Of a stretch of DNA of 64,000 nt, positions 10,481 through 17,829 are shown one piece after another (positions within the stretch are counted from its first letter, which is position 1; every line of letters begins with the position of its first letter). A program made the position numbers and the translations under genes. The stretch is from Mycolicibacillus koreensis. Lineage in GTDB: Bacteria > Actinomycetota > Actinomycetes > Mycobacteriales > Mycobacteriaceae. The stretch is from contig NZ_NCXO01000002.1 of the NCBI RefSeq assembly GCF_002104795.1, positions 1-64,000 on the forward strand. Direction: 5' to 3'. Under the pieces are notes generated by a model. The model was not told the origin of the DNA. It did no database searches and saw only the letters and a program-made list of their open reading frames with translations.

Positions 10481-11233
10481 ATGACATCACTGGTGGGGCC
10501 GTGGACGCGGACGCCGTCGGTACTTCTCCTCGGCGACACCGACACCATGGCGCACTGCGACGAGCTGACCGCGACCGCCCAGCGGCGTGGCTACGCGATC
10601 GCCGACATCTACGCGTTCGACGTGTGGGAGCCCGGCCGCACCGCCGATCTGACCGGGGTCGCCGCGGTGGTGGCCGCCCTGACCAGAGCCATCGCCGATC
10701 ACCTGGACATCTGGGTGCCGTTTCTGAGCCCCGATTTGGGGCGTGAGCAGCACCCGCGGCGGATCAGCCTGGTGCTGCAGCGCCACGGGCTGAACCTGCT
10801 GGCAGGCCAGAAGCTCGCGGCGTTGCCCACCAAGAGTGGGGTCAACGAGATCGACTGGGCGCTGCGCACCGAGGTGCGGGCGGTCGACGCGTTGGACAAC
10901 GCCGCGCTGGCCGCGGCCGGGGTGAAGAAGCTGAGCGCGGAGATCGAACGGACGCTGGTGGCCGCGGCGGCACGCACGGTCGGTACCCGGCGCACGTCGG
11001 TGAGCGGCGACGATCACCGCGGCGGGGAGAGTGCGGGCCCGCCGGTGCTGCCGCCGGCCCACGTGCCGTGGCGCTACCGAAAACCTCAAGTGACCGACTA
11101 TGTGCGGTGGCTGGTGAACGCCTGCGGGGTGTCGCAGGCGGCGACCGCGCGGGTGCTCAACTCCTCCGGGCAGCGCACCGAGACCGACAGGGAGTGGCGG
11201 TCGGGGAGCGTGGGGGCGTTGTTGAAGGGGTGA
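10481..11233 (+). CDS. Protein of unknown function with recombinase-like C-terminal helix region
   Basis: A 250-residue protein not recognised as a whole. The N-terminal half begins with a beta-strand/loop VLLLGDTDTMAHCDEL followed by helices and reads like a Rossmann-type or resolvase-like alpha/beta domain, but shows no catalytic motif I can name. The last 45 residues (YVRWLVNACGVSQAATARVLNSSGQRTE...SVGALLKG) follow the spacing of the serine-recombinase DNA-binding segment (A..LN..G..T...W....V..IL). It could be a decayed or repurposed recombinase; this is inference. The ATG at 10481 is chosen for its GGGAGG site and because the frame upstream runs through the riboswitch. It is the only gene behind riboswitch copy 1. 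Confidence 0.65.
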   Translation: MTSLVGPWTRTPSVLLLGDTDTMAHCDELTATAQRRGYAIADIYAFDVWEPGRTADLTGVAAVVAALTRAIADHLDIWVPFLSPDLGREQHPRRISLVLQRHGLNLLAGQKLAALPTKSGVNEIDWALRTEVRAVDALDNAALAAAGVKKLSAEIERTLVAAAARTVGTRRTSVSGDDHRGGESAGPPVLPPAHVPWRYRKPQVTDYVRWLVNACGVSQAATARVLNSSGQRTETDREWRSGSVGALLKG

Positions 11234-11239
11234 GGGTTT

Positions 11240-11548
11240 TCAGTGGCGGGTGTCGAGGGACGCCGACATCGCCCCGGCGAGCACGGCCGGGTCGCCGCTG
11301 GCCAGCGTCAGGCCGCGGCGGGCGGCCTGGGCGACCAGCATCCGGTCGAACGGATCGCGGTGCGGCCACGGCAGGGTGCCCGCCATGATCGCGTCCGCTG
11401 CGGCGATGTCGATCGCTTGCGCCCGGATGTTCACCAGGTTCTCCTCCCACACCGACAGCAGCGCATCGCCGCCGGGAAGCTTTCCGGCGCGGGTCTTGAT
11501 CGCCATTTCCCATGCCGATGCCGAGCCCGCTGGCTGAAAGAGGCGCAA
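11240..11548 (-). pseudogene. VapC-like PIN-domain toxin, N-terminally truncated
   Basis: About 100 residues match the C-terminal two-thirds of a VapC toxin. ASAWEMAIKTRAGKL corresponds to the usual SAASAWEIAIK segment, PWPHRDPFDRMLVAQAARRGLTLASGDPAVL to the HRDPFDRMLxAQA block with the conserved Asp residues. The start of the domain, with the first catalytic Asp (LLDTH-type) and about 45 residues, is missing. The sequence upstream in this frame does not encode it. No VapB partner is visible. Loss of the first metal-binding Asp should abolish nuclease activity, so it is called a relic although the frame is open. Confidence 0.65.
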
Positions 11549-11679
11549 CCTAGTCGCGAGATCAGCTGAGGCCTCACTGGTCGACGAGCTTCTCGCCCTT
11601 GGTGGTGATCAGCGCCGGAGCCATCCGCGACTGCAGCAGGACTTCGACCGGGCCGACCTGTTGTGAGATTCGGGGTCCT

Positions 11680-11784
11680 GCTGTGACAAGGGTGGCCAGC
11701 ATTTAGGTGGCTGTGCGTAGCCCAGTCTCTAGGATCGTCGCGACAACCTGGCCCCAGGCAGCAGCGGATCAGGGTATCAGCCAT
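11680..11784 (-). pseudogene. N-terminal relic of an HNH-nuclease gene related to the one at 25738-26871
   Basis: The complementary strand from 11784 resembles the first 30 codons of the intact HNH gene whose GTG is at 26871. At base level, 11694-11770 and 26788-26865 share a long run of matches including blocks around ggatcg, ggtggc and ctggccc. In translation, MADTLI then VATILETGLRTAT lines up with the intact VAEPAID...VVAILETGPRTATYKLATL, but with a frameshift and an in-frame stop. Beyond LATL the similarity ends. It is a short, decayed fragment and not a gene. Confidence 0.6.
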
Positions 11785-11823
11785 TGCAGAATGAAGTTGG
11801 CCGCCGCATGACAAGATTTCACC

Positions 11824-12708
11824 ATGGACAGCGCGGTCGAGTTGCAGCTGCGCGAGATGATTTTTGAGCGCCTCGCCGAACTCGTCGCCGATCACGGCGT
11901 CGTTACCCGGGCTCAACTTGAGGCGCTGCACGTCGGTGGGCAGCCGCGACGGGTCATCGACCGGAACCGCGGCATCTGGAATCCCCGGGAAATGGCGGCA
12001 ACCCTGTCAGTTGTGTCGAGTCCGGACGGGCCGTATGCCGATACGCAGGTAAGTGATTCACTGTTCGCCTACGACTACCGTGCGGGCAGCACGGACGGCG
12101 ACAATCTGAAGCTGCGCCGCGCCTACGAACTCGGGTTGCCGATCATCCTGCTCCGCAAGATCGGTACCGGTGTGTACGTGCCGATTTTTCCGGTGTATGT
12201 CGTCGCTGACGATCTGCCGAACCGCCGGTTCGTGATCGCGCTCGACGAGGGCCTGCGTTCAGTCGCCGATCCGCTGCACCTGGCGCCGATCGAGCGCGAG
12301 TATGCACGGCGTGCGATAAAACAGCGGCTGCATCAGCCGGAGTTCCGCGGTCGGGTCATGCTCGCCTATGCCGAGCGGTGCACGGTCTGTCGCCTCCAAC
12401 ACGGCAAGCTGCTGGACGCTGCGCACATCATCGGTGACGACAAGCCGAACGGTCTGCCGGTAGTCGAGAACGGACTGAGTCTGTGCAAGATCCATCACGC
12501 CGCCTACGACGCGAACCTGCTCGGGATCTCCCCGGATTACCAAGTGCGGATCAACCGGGATTTGATGGAAGAGGTCGACGGGCCGATGCTGCGCTATGGG
12601 CTACAGGAGATGGACGGACGGCGGATCACCTTGCCGGGGCGTCGCAGTGACCGGCCGGCGCGGGAGCGGCTGGCGGAGCGGTTCGCGGAGTTCCGGGCGG
12701 CGGGCTGA
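11824..12708 (+). CDS. HNH endonuclease family protein
   Basis: A 294-residue protein with a C-terminal HNH domain. RVMLAYAERCTVCRLQHGKLLDAAHII carries the Cys pair and the AHI histidine, GLPVVENGLSLCKIHHAAYD carries the Asn and the second His, giving the HNH_2 arrangement. The first 170 residues form an N-terminal domain found with such nucleases in restriction-like and defence settings (SVVSSPDGPYADTQVSDSLFAYDYRAGSTDGDN). GC content is lower than in neighbouring genes, which suggests acquisition. The ATG at 11824 has no strong ribosome binding site. It probably cleaves DNA, perhaps modified DNA; the target is unknown. Confidence 0.82.
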   Translation: MDSAVELQLREMIFERLAELVADHGVVTRAQLEALHVGGQPRRVIDRNRGIWNPREMAATLSVVSSPDGPYADTQVSDSLFAYDYRAGSTDGDNLKLRRAYELGLPIILLRKIGTGVYVPIFPVYVVADDLPNRRFVIALDEGLRSVADPLHLAPIEREYARRAIKQRLHQPEFRGRVMLAYAERCTVCRLQHGKLLDAAHIIGDDKPNGLPVVENGLSLCKIHHAAYDANLLGISPDYQVRINRDLMEEVDGPMLRYGLQEMDGRRITLPGRRSDRPARERLAERFAEFRAAG

Positions 12709-12726
12709 CCGGGATCGTAGTCCCGG
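12709..12726 (+). terminator. Hairpin directly after the HNH gene
   Basis: CCGGGA and TCCCGG form a 6-bp stem with a 6-base loop immediately after the HNH stop codon. No T-run follows, so its role as an intrinsic terminator is uncertain. Confidence 0.35.
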
Positions 12727-13109
12727 CCTGACTTGGTCTCGGACTTTACTGACCATTTCCGATTGCAAGCCCCTGAGCCCGTTCGGGGTGAGGCGGTGAG
12801 GTTGGGGATGTAGGCGGGTCCTGGGGAGTGACGAGAGGGGTACTTACACGCCGAGTCGACCACCCACGGGCCCCAATGTCTGAACCTCCCTAGTTTGGTG
12901 GACGCCCAGTTTGTTGAGCCCGGCCGGGTCTACGGTTTACGGCTGAGGCACGGGTCACCGACGCCGGTACGCCCCGGTCGCCGCCCTGCGCGGCGCCATC
13001 GTCTCCCTGCCTCGAGACGGCCGAGGTGCTGTGGCAGGTGCCGCCGGCTACCTCCGCAGGGGTCAAGCTCGTCGGCGACGTTGCGCGCCAAGCTGCGCTA
13101 ACGACCCAA
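12727..13109. other. Intergenic stretch of about 380 bases without a gene
   Basis: No convincing reading frame, RNA gene or repeat was seen. Base composition is more AT-rich than the surrounding coding DNA near 12740-12900. The end of the stretch probably contains the unrecognisable start of the decayed antitoxin gene that follows. Confidence 0.5.
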
Positions 13110-13279
13110 CGATGTGCTGGCCGACTACGAGCGCCTACACGAACACGCCGACATCGTCGATGCGTTGCGCCTGCAGACCATCCGTTCAACAGATTTCCGC
13201 AGCCTATTTCCGCAGCCTGTCGATGTCGGAGATGCTCGACCGGCTCGGCGTGGACGCCGCGTCGGTTGTCGTGTCGTGA
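13110..13279 (+). pseudogene. Decayed antitoxin fragment upstream of relE
   Basis: Two pieces in different frames look like the C-terminal half of a RelB/Phd-type antitoxin. One frame gives DVLADYERLHEHADIVDALRLQTIRS, preceded by an in-frame TAA. A second frame gives AAYFRSLSMSEMLDRLGVDAASVVVS and stops at 13279, overlapping the relE GTG as a cognate antitoxin gene would. The shift between frames lies around 13185-13200. The N-terminal DNA-binding part is not recognisable upstream. Assignment rests on position before the toxin and on general character, not on a firm family match. Confidence 0.45.
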
Positions 13280-13527
13280 AGGTCGCCTTCCACCCCGACG
13301 TCCTCAAACAACTGCAGTGCCTGCCCCGCGAGACGTTCGAGACCGCGTTGCAAAGGATCATCGGGCTGGCGCACGATCCGCGCCCGAACGATGCCAAGAA
13401 ACTCATCGGAGCCCACGACGACTGGCGGATCAGGTTTGGGCAGTACCGCATCGTGTACGAGATCAACGATGCGGAGCAGACCATCATCATTTTCACTGTC
13501 GCCAAACGCAGCGACACCTACCGGTAG
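13276..13527 (+). CDS. RelE/ParE-superfamily toxin
   Basis: An 83-residue protein matching RelE-type mRNA interferase toxins along its length: KVAFHPDVLKQLQCLP at the start, the central DAKKLIGAHDDWRIRFGQYRIVYEI, and the end IIIFTVAKRSDTYR. The conserved Arg and Tyr positions of the RIRFGxYRIVYEI core are intact. Such toxins cut mRNA on the ribosome and are held in check by the protein encoded just upstream. The GTG at 13276 overlaps the end of the antitoxin remnant. The frame extends upstream without a stop to 13102, but only the part from the GTG matches the family. Confidence 0.82.
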   Translation: MKVAFHPDVLKQLQCLPRETFETALQRIIGLAHDPRPNDAKKLIGAHDDWRIRFGQYRIVYEINDAEQTIIIFTVAKRSDTYR

Positions 13528-13612
13528 TCGACGATCCAGCGCGGTTCTCGCGGACGACTGTCGGTATTACCCGCTACCGTCCAGAAAGCAGCCAACCGAC
13601 GAGGAGTCCGCA

Positions 13613-13738
13613 ATGCCCGAAGCGCCCCGGCAGCAAAACCGCGCCGGCATCGGCGCCCCGCGTCGCAATGTGCGCAACGACAACAGCGCGACCAACCCGC
13701 GAGTGAAACCACGGTGCAGCAGAAAACCGACCCCATGA
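13613..13738 (+). CDS. Small basic protein (41 aa) translationally coupled to the SbcD-like gene
   Basis: A 41-residue Arg/Pro/Asn-rich reading frame (start MPEAPRQQNRAGIG, end KPRCSRKPTP). It has a good GAGGAG ribosome binding site seven bases before its ATG, while the downstream nuclease gene has none of its own. Its stop overlaps that gene's ATG as ATGA, the arrangement for translational coupling. It may act only as a coupling leader or be a small partner of the nuclease. No domain recognised. Confidence 0.55.
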   Translation: MPEAPRQQNRAGIGAPRRNVRNDNSATNPRVKPRCSRKPTP

Positions 13739-14847
13739 AGCTGCTGCACTTCGCGGATCTGCACCTCGACACGCTGTTCGGCTGGGCGACCCGCCCGCAG
13801 GCACGTGCCCGCCGCCACGCGCTGCGGGCGACACTGCAGCGCATCTGCCACCTCGCCGTCGAGCAGCAAGTCGATGCCCTTACCTGCGGCGGGGATCTGT
13901 ACGAGCAGGAGCGGTTCACCCCCGACACCGCGGAGTTCCTGCGCACCACGTTCGCCGAGATCGCCCCGCTGCCGGTGTATCTCGCCCCCGGCAACCACGA
14001 CTGGTTCGGCCCGAAGAGCCTCTACCGCCAGGTCGCCTGGTCACCGAACGTGCACATCTTCGACACCGACGAGCTGCAACCGATCACCCTGGCCGACGGT
14101 CTCACGCTGTGGGGTGCCGCCCACGGCGCACCGGCGAACACCCGCGGGTTCCTCGACGGTTTCCGCGTCGACCGCGGCGGTGTGCACCTCGGTCTCTTCC
14201 ACGGCTCCGCCCAGGGCGACCTGGCGATCCAACACACCGACAAAGTGCCCCACGCACCGTTTCGGGCCGATCAGATCCGCCGATCCGGGCTGCACCACGC
14301 ACTTCTCGGCCATTTCCATCACCCCGTCGACGCACCCGATCACACCTATCCGGGCAACCCCGACCCGCTGACCTTCGGGGAGAGCTGGCCCGGCGAAGCG
14401 GTACTGGTCACGATCGCCGGCGACGGCGCCATCACCCGACAGCGATTGCCGACAGCGACCTCCACGGTCGCCGACATCGACGTCGACATCACCGGCGTGA
14501 CCCACGCCGGGCAGGCCCGCCAAAAGGTCCTCGACGCGCTCACAGACCTCTGCGGCTATGTGCGGGTCACCCTGCACGGTGCGCTCGGCCCCGACGTCGA
14601 CCTGCGCGCAGCCGACATCGACGCGGCCCGTCCGGCGAATCTGGAGGCGCTGGTGACCCGCTTCGGCGCGCTGACCGTGGCGCTGACCGACGACTACGAA
14701 CAGCTAACCACCGAGGCGACCGTGCGCGGACAGTTCGTCCGCGACGTGCTGGCCGACGACACCCTCGACGACGACCAGCGCCACCGCGTCCTGCTCACCG
14801 GGCTGCGCGCCCTCGATGGGCGCACCGGTGAGCTGGAGGTGCACTGA
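13735..14847 (+). CDS. SbcD/Mre11/YhaO-like metallophosphoesterase nuclease
   Basis: A 370-residue calcineurin-like phosphoesterase of the Mre11/SbcD/YhaO group, DNA nucleases that work with an SMC-like ATPase. Metal-binding motifs appear in order: FADLHLD near 6-12, GGDLYE near 46, PGNHDW near 86, and GHFHHP near 186. The C-terminal half (residues 220-370) is the capping/accessory region and is more variable. Start ATG 13735 overlaps the 41-residue gene (ATGA), and its stop overlaps the start of the Rad50-like gene (TGATG), so the three genes form one translationally coupled unit. Role in DNA end processing or defence against foreign DNA is inferred from the family. Confidence 0.88.
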   Translation: MKLLHFADLHLDTLFGWATRPQARARRHALRATLQRICHLAVEQQVDALTCGGDLYEQERFTPDTAEFLRTTFAEIAPLPVYLAPGNHDWFGPKSLYRQVAWSPNVHIFDTDELQPITLADGLTLWGAAHGAPANTRGFLDGFRVDRGGVHLGLFHGSAQGDLAIQHTDKVPHAPFRADQIRRSGLHHALLGHFHHPVDAPDHTYPGNPDPLTFGESWPGEAVLVTIAGDGAITRQRLPTATSTVADIDVDITGVTHAGQARQKVLDALTDLCGYVRVTLHGALGPDVDLRAADIDAARPANLEALVTRFGALTVALTDDYEQLTTEATVRGQFVRDVLADDTLDDDQRHRVLLTGLRALDGRTGELEVH

Positions 14848-17606
14848 TGTGGATCCGGTCGGTGAACGCCCACGCGTTCGGCCCGCTGCACAACCAGACC
14901 CTGGAGCTGGCCGAGGGAATGACCGTCGTCATCGGCGACAACGAGTCGGCGAAATCCTCCTGGCATGCGGCGATCTTCGCCGCGCTCTGCGGGCGACGCC
15001 GCGGCCGGGGCAAACCCCGCGCCGACGAGCAACGCTTCATCGACCTGCACAAACCGTGGGGCCACGGGGACTGGCTGGTGACCGCGCAGATCCGGCTCGA
15101 CGACGGCCGCGACATCGAACTGCGTCAAGACCTCGCCGGCAAAATCGACTGCCACGCCAAAGATCTGGTGCTGGGCCGCGACATCTCCGCGGAGATCATC
15201 AACGACGGCGCCCCCGACGCCGCCACCTGGCTCGGGCTGGACCGCACCACCTTCGTCGCGACCGCCTGCATCGAGCAGGGACAGATGCTGCGCGTCCGCG
15301 ACCACGCCGACGGGCTGCAGGATTACCTGCAGCGGGCCGCGGCCACCGCGGGTGCGGCATCGACGGCCAACACCGCCCTGGACCGTATCGACGCCTATGC
15401 CCGCGAGCACGTCGGGCTCGACCGGGCCAACACGACCCGACCGCTGCGAGCCGCCAAAGACGCACTCGCGGCACGCCAACACGACTACGAGCAGCGAATC
15501 CGAGCCCACGACGCATACCTGTCCCGGGTCGAGGAGGTCGAGCGCCTCCACGGCGAAGCGGCCGCCGCGGCAGCCCAAGTCCGCGCCCACGAGGCCGCTG
15601 AGGCGGCCGCAGCGGCGGTCGAGGCGCAGAACCGGGCCCGCCGCGCCGCTGAACTCCACACCCGCTACGGCGACACGCCGCCACCCTCTGGCGCCGACGG
15701 CGACGCGCTGGCCCACCAGGTGTCTGCGGCATTGACGCAGTGGCGCTCACGCCCGGCACCGCCGGGTCCACCGGAGCGCTCCGCGTCCCGCATCCAGCAG
15801 GACATCGATGCCCTACCCGCCCCCCCGCACGGCGACACCCAAGAGCACCCGAGCGTGCTGCAAGCCGCCGAGCGGTGGACGCGAGCCGCCACCCAACTGG
15901 AGTCCTACCCACGGCCACACCCGGAGACCGACGCGGCACCCCAGGTCGACGCGCACGACGACGAGTTGCTCGATCTGGCCCGCACCCTGCAGACCCCGGT
16001 GCCCGAAGTGCCTGCGGAGCTGATCGACCGCGAGACCCGGGCACGGCGCGCCGCCGAGCAGACACACTCGCGTCCGTCGGTGGCGGTGATCGCCGCCGGC
16101 GTCGCCGTCGCCGTCACCGGGTCGGCGTTGGCGGCCACCGTGAGCCGGCCAGTCGGGGTGCTCGCCCTGATCGCCGGTATCGCGCTGATGCTCGCCGGTG
16201 CGGTGCACCGACACCGCGGCGGAACCGGCGCGGTGACACGAGATCTCGCCCGCGCCGAAGCGCACGTGCAGGCCGCGCAGGCACACACCGCCGATCAGGC
16301 CAGTCGGCGTGAGAAGGCCGCCGCCCGCTGCATCGAACTCGGCGTGCCCGCCGACCCGGCGGCGCTGCGCGCGATCCCGGTCGCGCGGGCTCGGGCATCC
16401 GCCCTGCACCACGAACACATCCGGCAGGAGGAACTTCGGGATGCACTGCAGGCCAGCGCAATCGATCTGCATAACGCCCTGACCGCCCGCGGTCACCCAC
16501 CAGAGGGCTCGACACAGGAGGTGCTGCGCGCCGGGGTCGAACACTATCGGCAGGCGTGCCGACAGCGCGCCGCCCAAGCCGCCCAGGCCGCCCGCCGCGA
16601 CGACCTTCTCCAGCAGCTGGCGTCCACCCAGGCCGTCGAACGCCGCGTCGCCTCCGACGAACACGCCCGCGCCCAGGCCGCCGAGGCGGTCTGGGCCGCC
16701 GCCGACCGGTGCGCAATCGTCGCCGAGACCGCGCAGGATACCGTTGCGGCGCTGCAGGACTGGATGACCCGACGACAGTCGCGGCTGGCGGACTTCGGCA
16801 CCGCACAACAGGAGTGGGCCGAGCTGCAGGCTCTGCTCGGTGGTGCGACACCGGCTGATTTGCGCCGGGCCGCCGACGACGCCGCCGCCCGGGCGGCAGA
16901 GCTCGCCGACGGCGTCGACGCGGAGCTACTGGAAGCGGCGCAGCAGACATCGAGTGCGGTGAACCTGCCGGCACTTCGGCAGGCCGCGGACCGGGCGTCG
17001 GCGCGGGCGCACACCGAAGAAGGTGAGGTGCGGCAGATGGCGATGAACCTCGGCAGTGTCGCCGAAGCCGAGGAAGACCTCGCCCGGGCCCGCGGAGAGC
17101 TGCATCGGGTGCTGGAACTCAAAGAGACCCTGGAGTTGACGCGGACGTTCCTCGAGAAGGCGCAGACCCGCGTGCACCGCGACATCGCCCCGCAGCTGGC
17201 GGCCACGCTGCGGACCTGGCTGCCCGCGGTCACCGGCGGGCGCTACACCGATGTGCTGGTCGACCCGCAGACCCTCGGGGTGCAGGTGTGCGGTGCGTCG
17301 CGGCGGTGGCGGCGAGCCGATCTGCTGTCCCACGGCACCGCCGAACAGGTGTACCTGCTGCTGCGGGTGGCGCTGGCCGATCATCTCACCGCCGACCACG
17401 ACATCTGCCCGCTGCTGCTCGACGACGTCACCGTGCACGCCGACGCGGTACGCACCGACGCCATCCTGGATCTGCTGCTGCAGATCGCCGCCGAGCGGCA
17501 GGTGGTGATCTTCACCCAGGAGGATCAGGTCGCCGCGTGGGCCCACGCCCACCTCACCGGGCCGCGCCACGCGATCCGCGACCTCGACCCGGTCGCGCTC
17601 GACTGA
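14847..17606 (+). CDS. Rad50/YhaN-like SMC-type ATPase with internal membrane segment
   Basis: A 919-residue partner of the preceding nuclease. The N-terminal P-loop region reads VVIGDNESAKSSWHAAI (residues 28-44), with Ala35 where the second Gly of GxxxxGK is expected. Walker B sits near residue 855 (CPLLLDDVTVHAD), followed by QVVIFTQEDQV. Between them are long Ala/Gln/Arg-rich coiled coils (about 185-400 and 470-740). They are interrupted by two adjoining hydrophobic segments at 411-452 (VAVIAAGVAVAVTGSALAAT and PVGVLALIAGIALMLAGAV), as found in YhaN-type proteins. The pair probably forms a membrane-anchored, ATP-driven nuclease complex. GC and codon use match the rest of the region. Confidence 0.85.
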   Translation: MWIRSVNAHAFGPLHNQTLELAEGMTVVIGDNESAKSSWHAAIFAALCGRRRGRGKPRADEQRFIDLHKPWGHGDWLVTAQIRLDDGRDIELRQDLAGKIDCHAKDLVLGRDISAEIINDGAPDAATWLGLDRTTFVATACIEQGQMLRVRDHADGLQDYLQRAAATAGAASTANTALDRIDAYAREHVGLDRANTTRPLRAAKDALAARQHDYEQRIRAHDAYLSRVEEVERLHGEAAAAAAQVRAHEAAEAAAAAVEAQNRARRAAELHTRYGDTPPPSGADGDALAHQVSAALTQWRSRPAPPGPPERSASRIQQDIDALPAPPHGDTQEHPSVLQAAERWTRAATQLESYPRPHPETDAAPQVDAHDDELLDLARTLQTPVPEVPAELIDRETRARRAAEQTHSRPSVAVIAAGVAVAVTGSALAATVSRPVGVLALIAGIALMLAGAVHRHRGGTGAVTRDLARAEAHVQAAQAHTADQASRREKAAARCIELGVPADPAALRAIPVARARASALHHEHIRQEELRDALQASAIDLHNALTARGHPPEGSTQEVLRAGVEHYRQACRQRAAQAAQAARRDDLLQQLASTQAVERRVASDEHARAQAAEAVWAAADRCAIVAETAQDTVAALQDWMTRRQSRLADFGTAQQEWAELQALLGGATPADLRRAADDAAARAAELADGVDAELLEAAQQTSSAVNLPALRQAADRASARAHTEEGEVRQMAMNLGSVAEAEEDLARARGELHRVLELKETLELTRTFLEKAQTRVHRDIAPQLAATLRTWLPAVTGGRYTDVLVDPQTLGVQVCGASRRWRRADLLSHGTAEQVYLLLRVALADHLTADHDICPLLLDDVTVHADAVRTDAILDLLLQIAAERQVVIFTQEDQVAAWAHAHLTGPRHAIRDLDPVALD

Positions 17607-17632
17607 AGAGCGCCGCTGTCGGCTGCGCAAAC

Positions 17633-17638
17633 TACACT
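17633..17638 (+). promoter_or_regulatory. -10 box (TACACT) of riboswitch copy 2
   Basis: TACACT ends eight bases before the first paired base of the RNA element at 17646, the same distance as at copy 1. It lies just 27 bases after the stop of the Rad50-like gene, so the element has its own promoter. Confidence 0.55.
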
Positions 17639-17645
17639 GGGTGCA

Positions 17646-17760
17646 GCTTCACGAGACGTCGTCGACAAGCTCCGACTGGATGGCGCGCCAACCCCACGCT
17701 CGTGGGTGGCTCGGATGACGAAGCGGCCGAACGTCACCCGGCGGTCGCAAGAGCGCCTCG
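17646..17760 (+). promoter_or_regulatory. Structured leader RNA, SAM-IV-like riboswitch (copy 2)
   Basis: Second copy of the element at 10334, identical over blocks such as GACAAGCUCCGACUGG and over the GCGCCAACCCCACG...GUGGGUGGCUCGGAUGACGAAGCG core. P1 is GCUUC/GAAGC, P2 is CGUCGUC paired with GAUGGCG through U-G and G-U pairs where copy 1 has Watson-Crick pairs, and P3 is CCCAC/GUGGG. The P2-loop UCCGA and downstream UCGGA form the pseudoknot. The distal hairpin differs in sequence from copy 1, then GCAAGAGCGCC recurs. Selection on structure is therefore visible between the copies. What follows is a 12-codon frame and a 148-residue hypothetical protein, not a methionine gene. Confidence 0.7.
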
Positions 17761-17790
17761 GGTCCGAGGCCCCGGAAGTGGGAGGGCACC

Positions 17791-17829
17791 ATGCCCGAGG
17801 TTCACGTCATCGCCGCCAGCGCACCATGA
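17791..17829 (+). CDS. 12-codon leader peptide overlapping the next gene
   Basis: MPEVHVIAASAP followed by a stop. It has a strong GGGAGGG ribosome binding site, and its stop overlaps the ATG of the following gene as ATGA. The following gene has no site of its own, so translation is probably coupled. The peptide lies directly behind the riboswitch and may be the element whose translation the RNA controls. Confidence 0.5.
   Translation: MPEVHVIAASAP

Noticed and set aside
11574-11702. A 42-residue minus-strand frame (MLATLVTAGPRISQQVG...) as a VapB antitoxin
   Set aside because: Its start is the out-of-frame HNH relic and its remainder does not resemble a VapB; it lacks a ribosome binding site.
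17525-17737. Antisense frames through both riboswitches sharing RFVIRATHERGVGAP
   Set aside because: The shared peptide is just the translation of the conserved RNA core on the other strand; it is explained by the structured RNA and not by a protein family.
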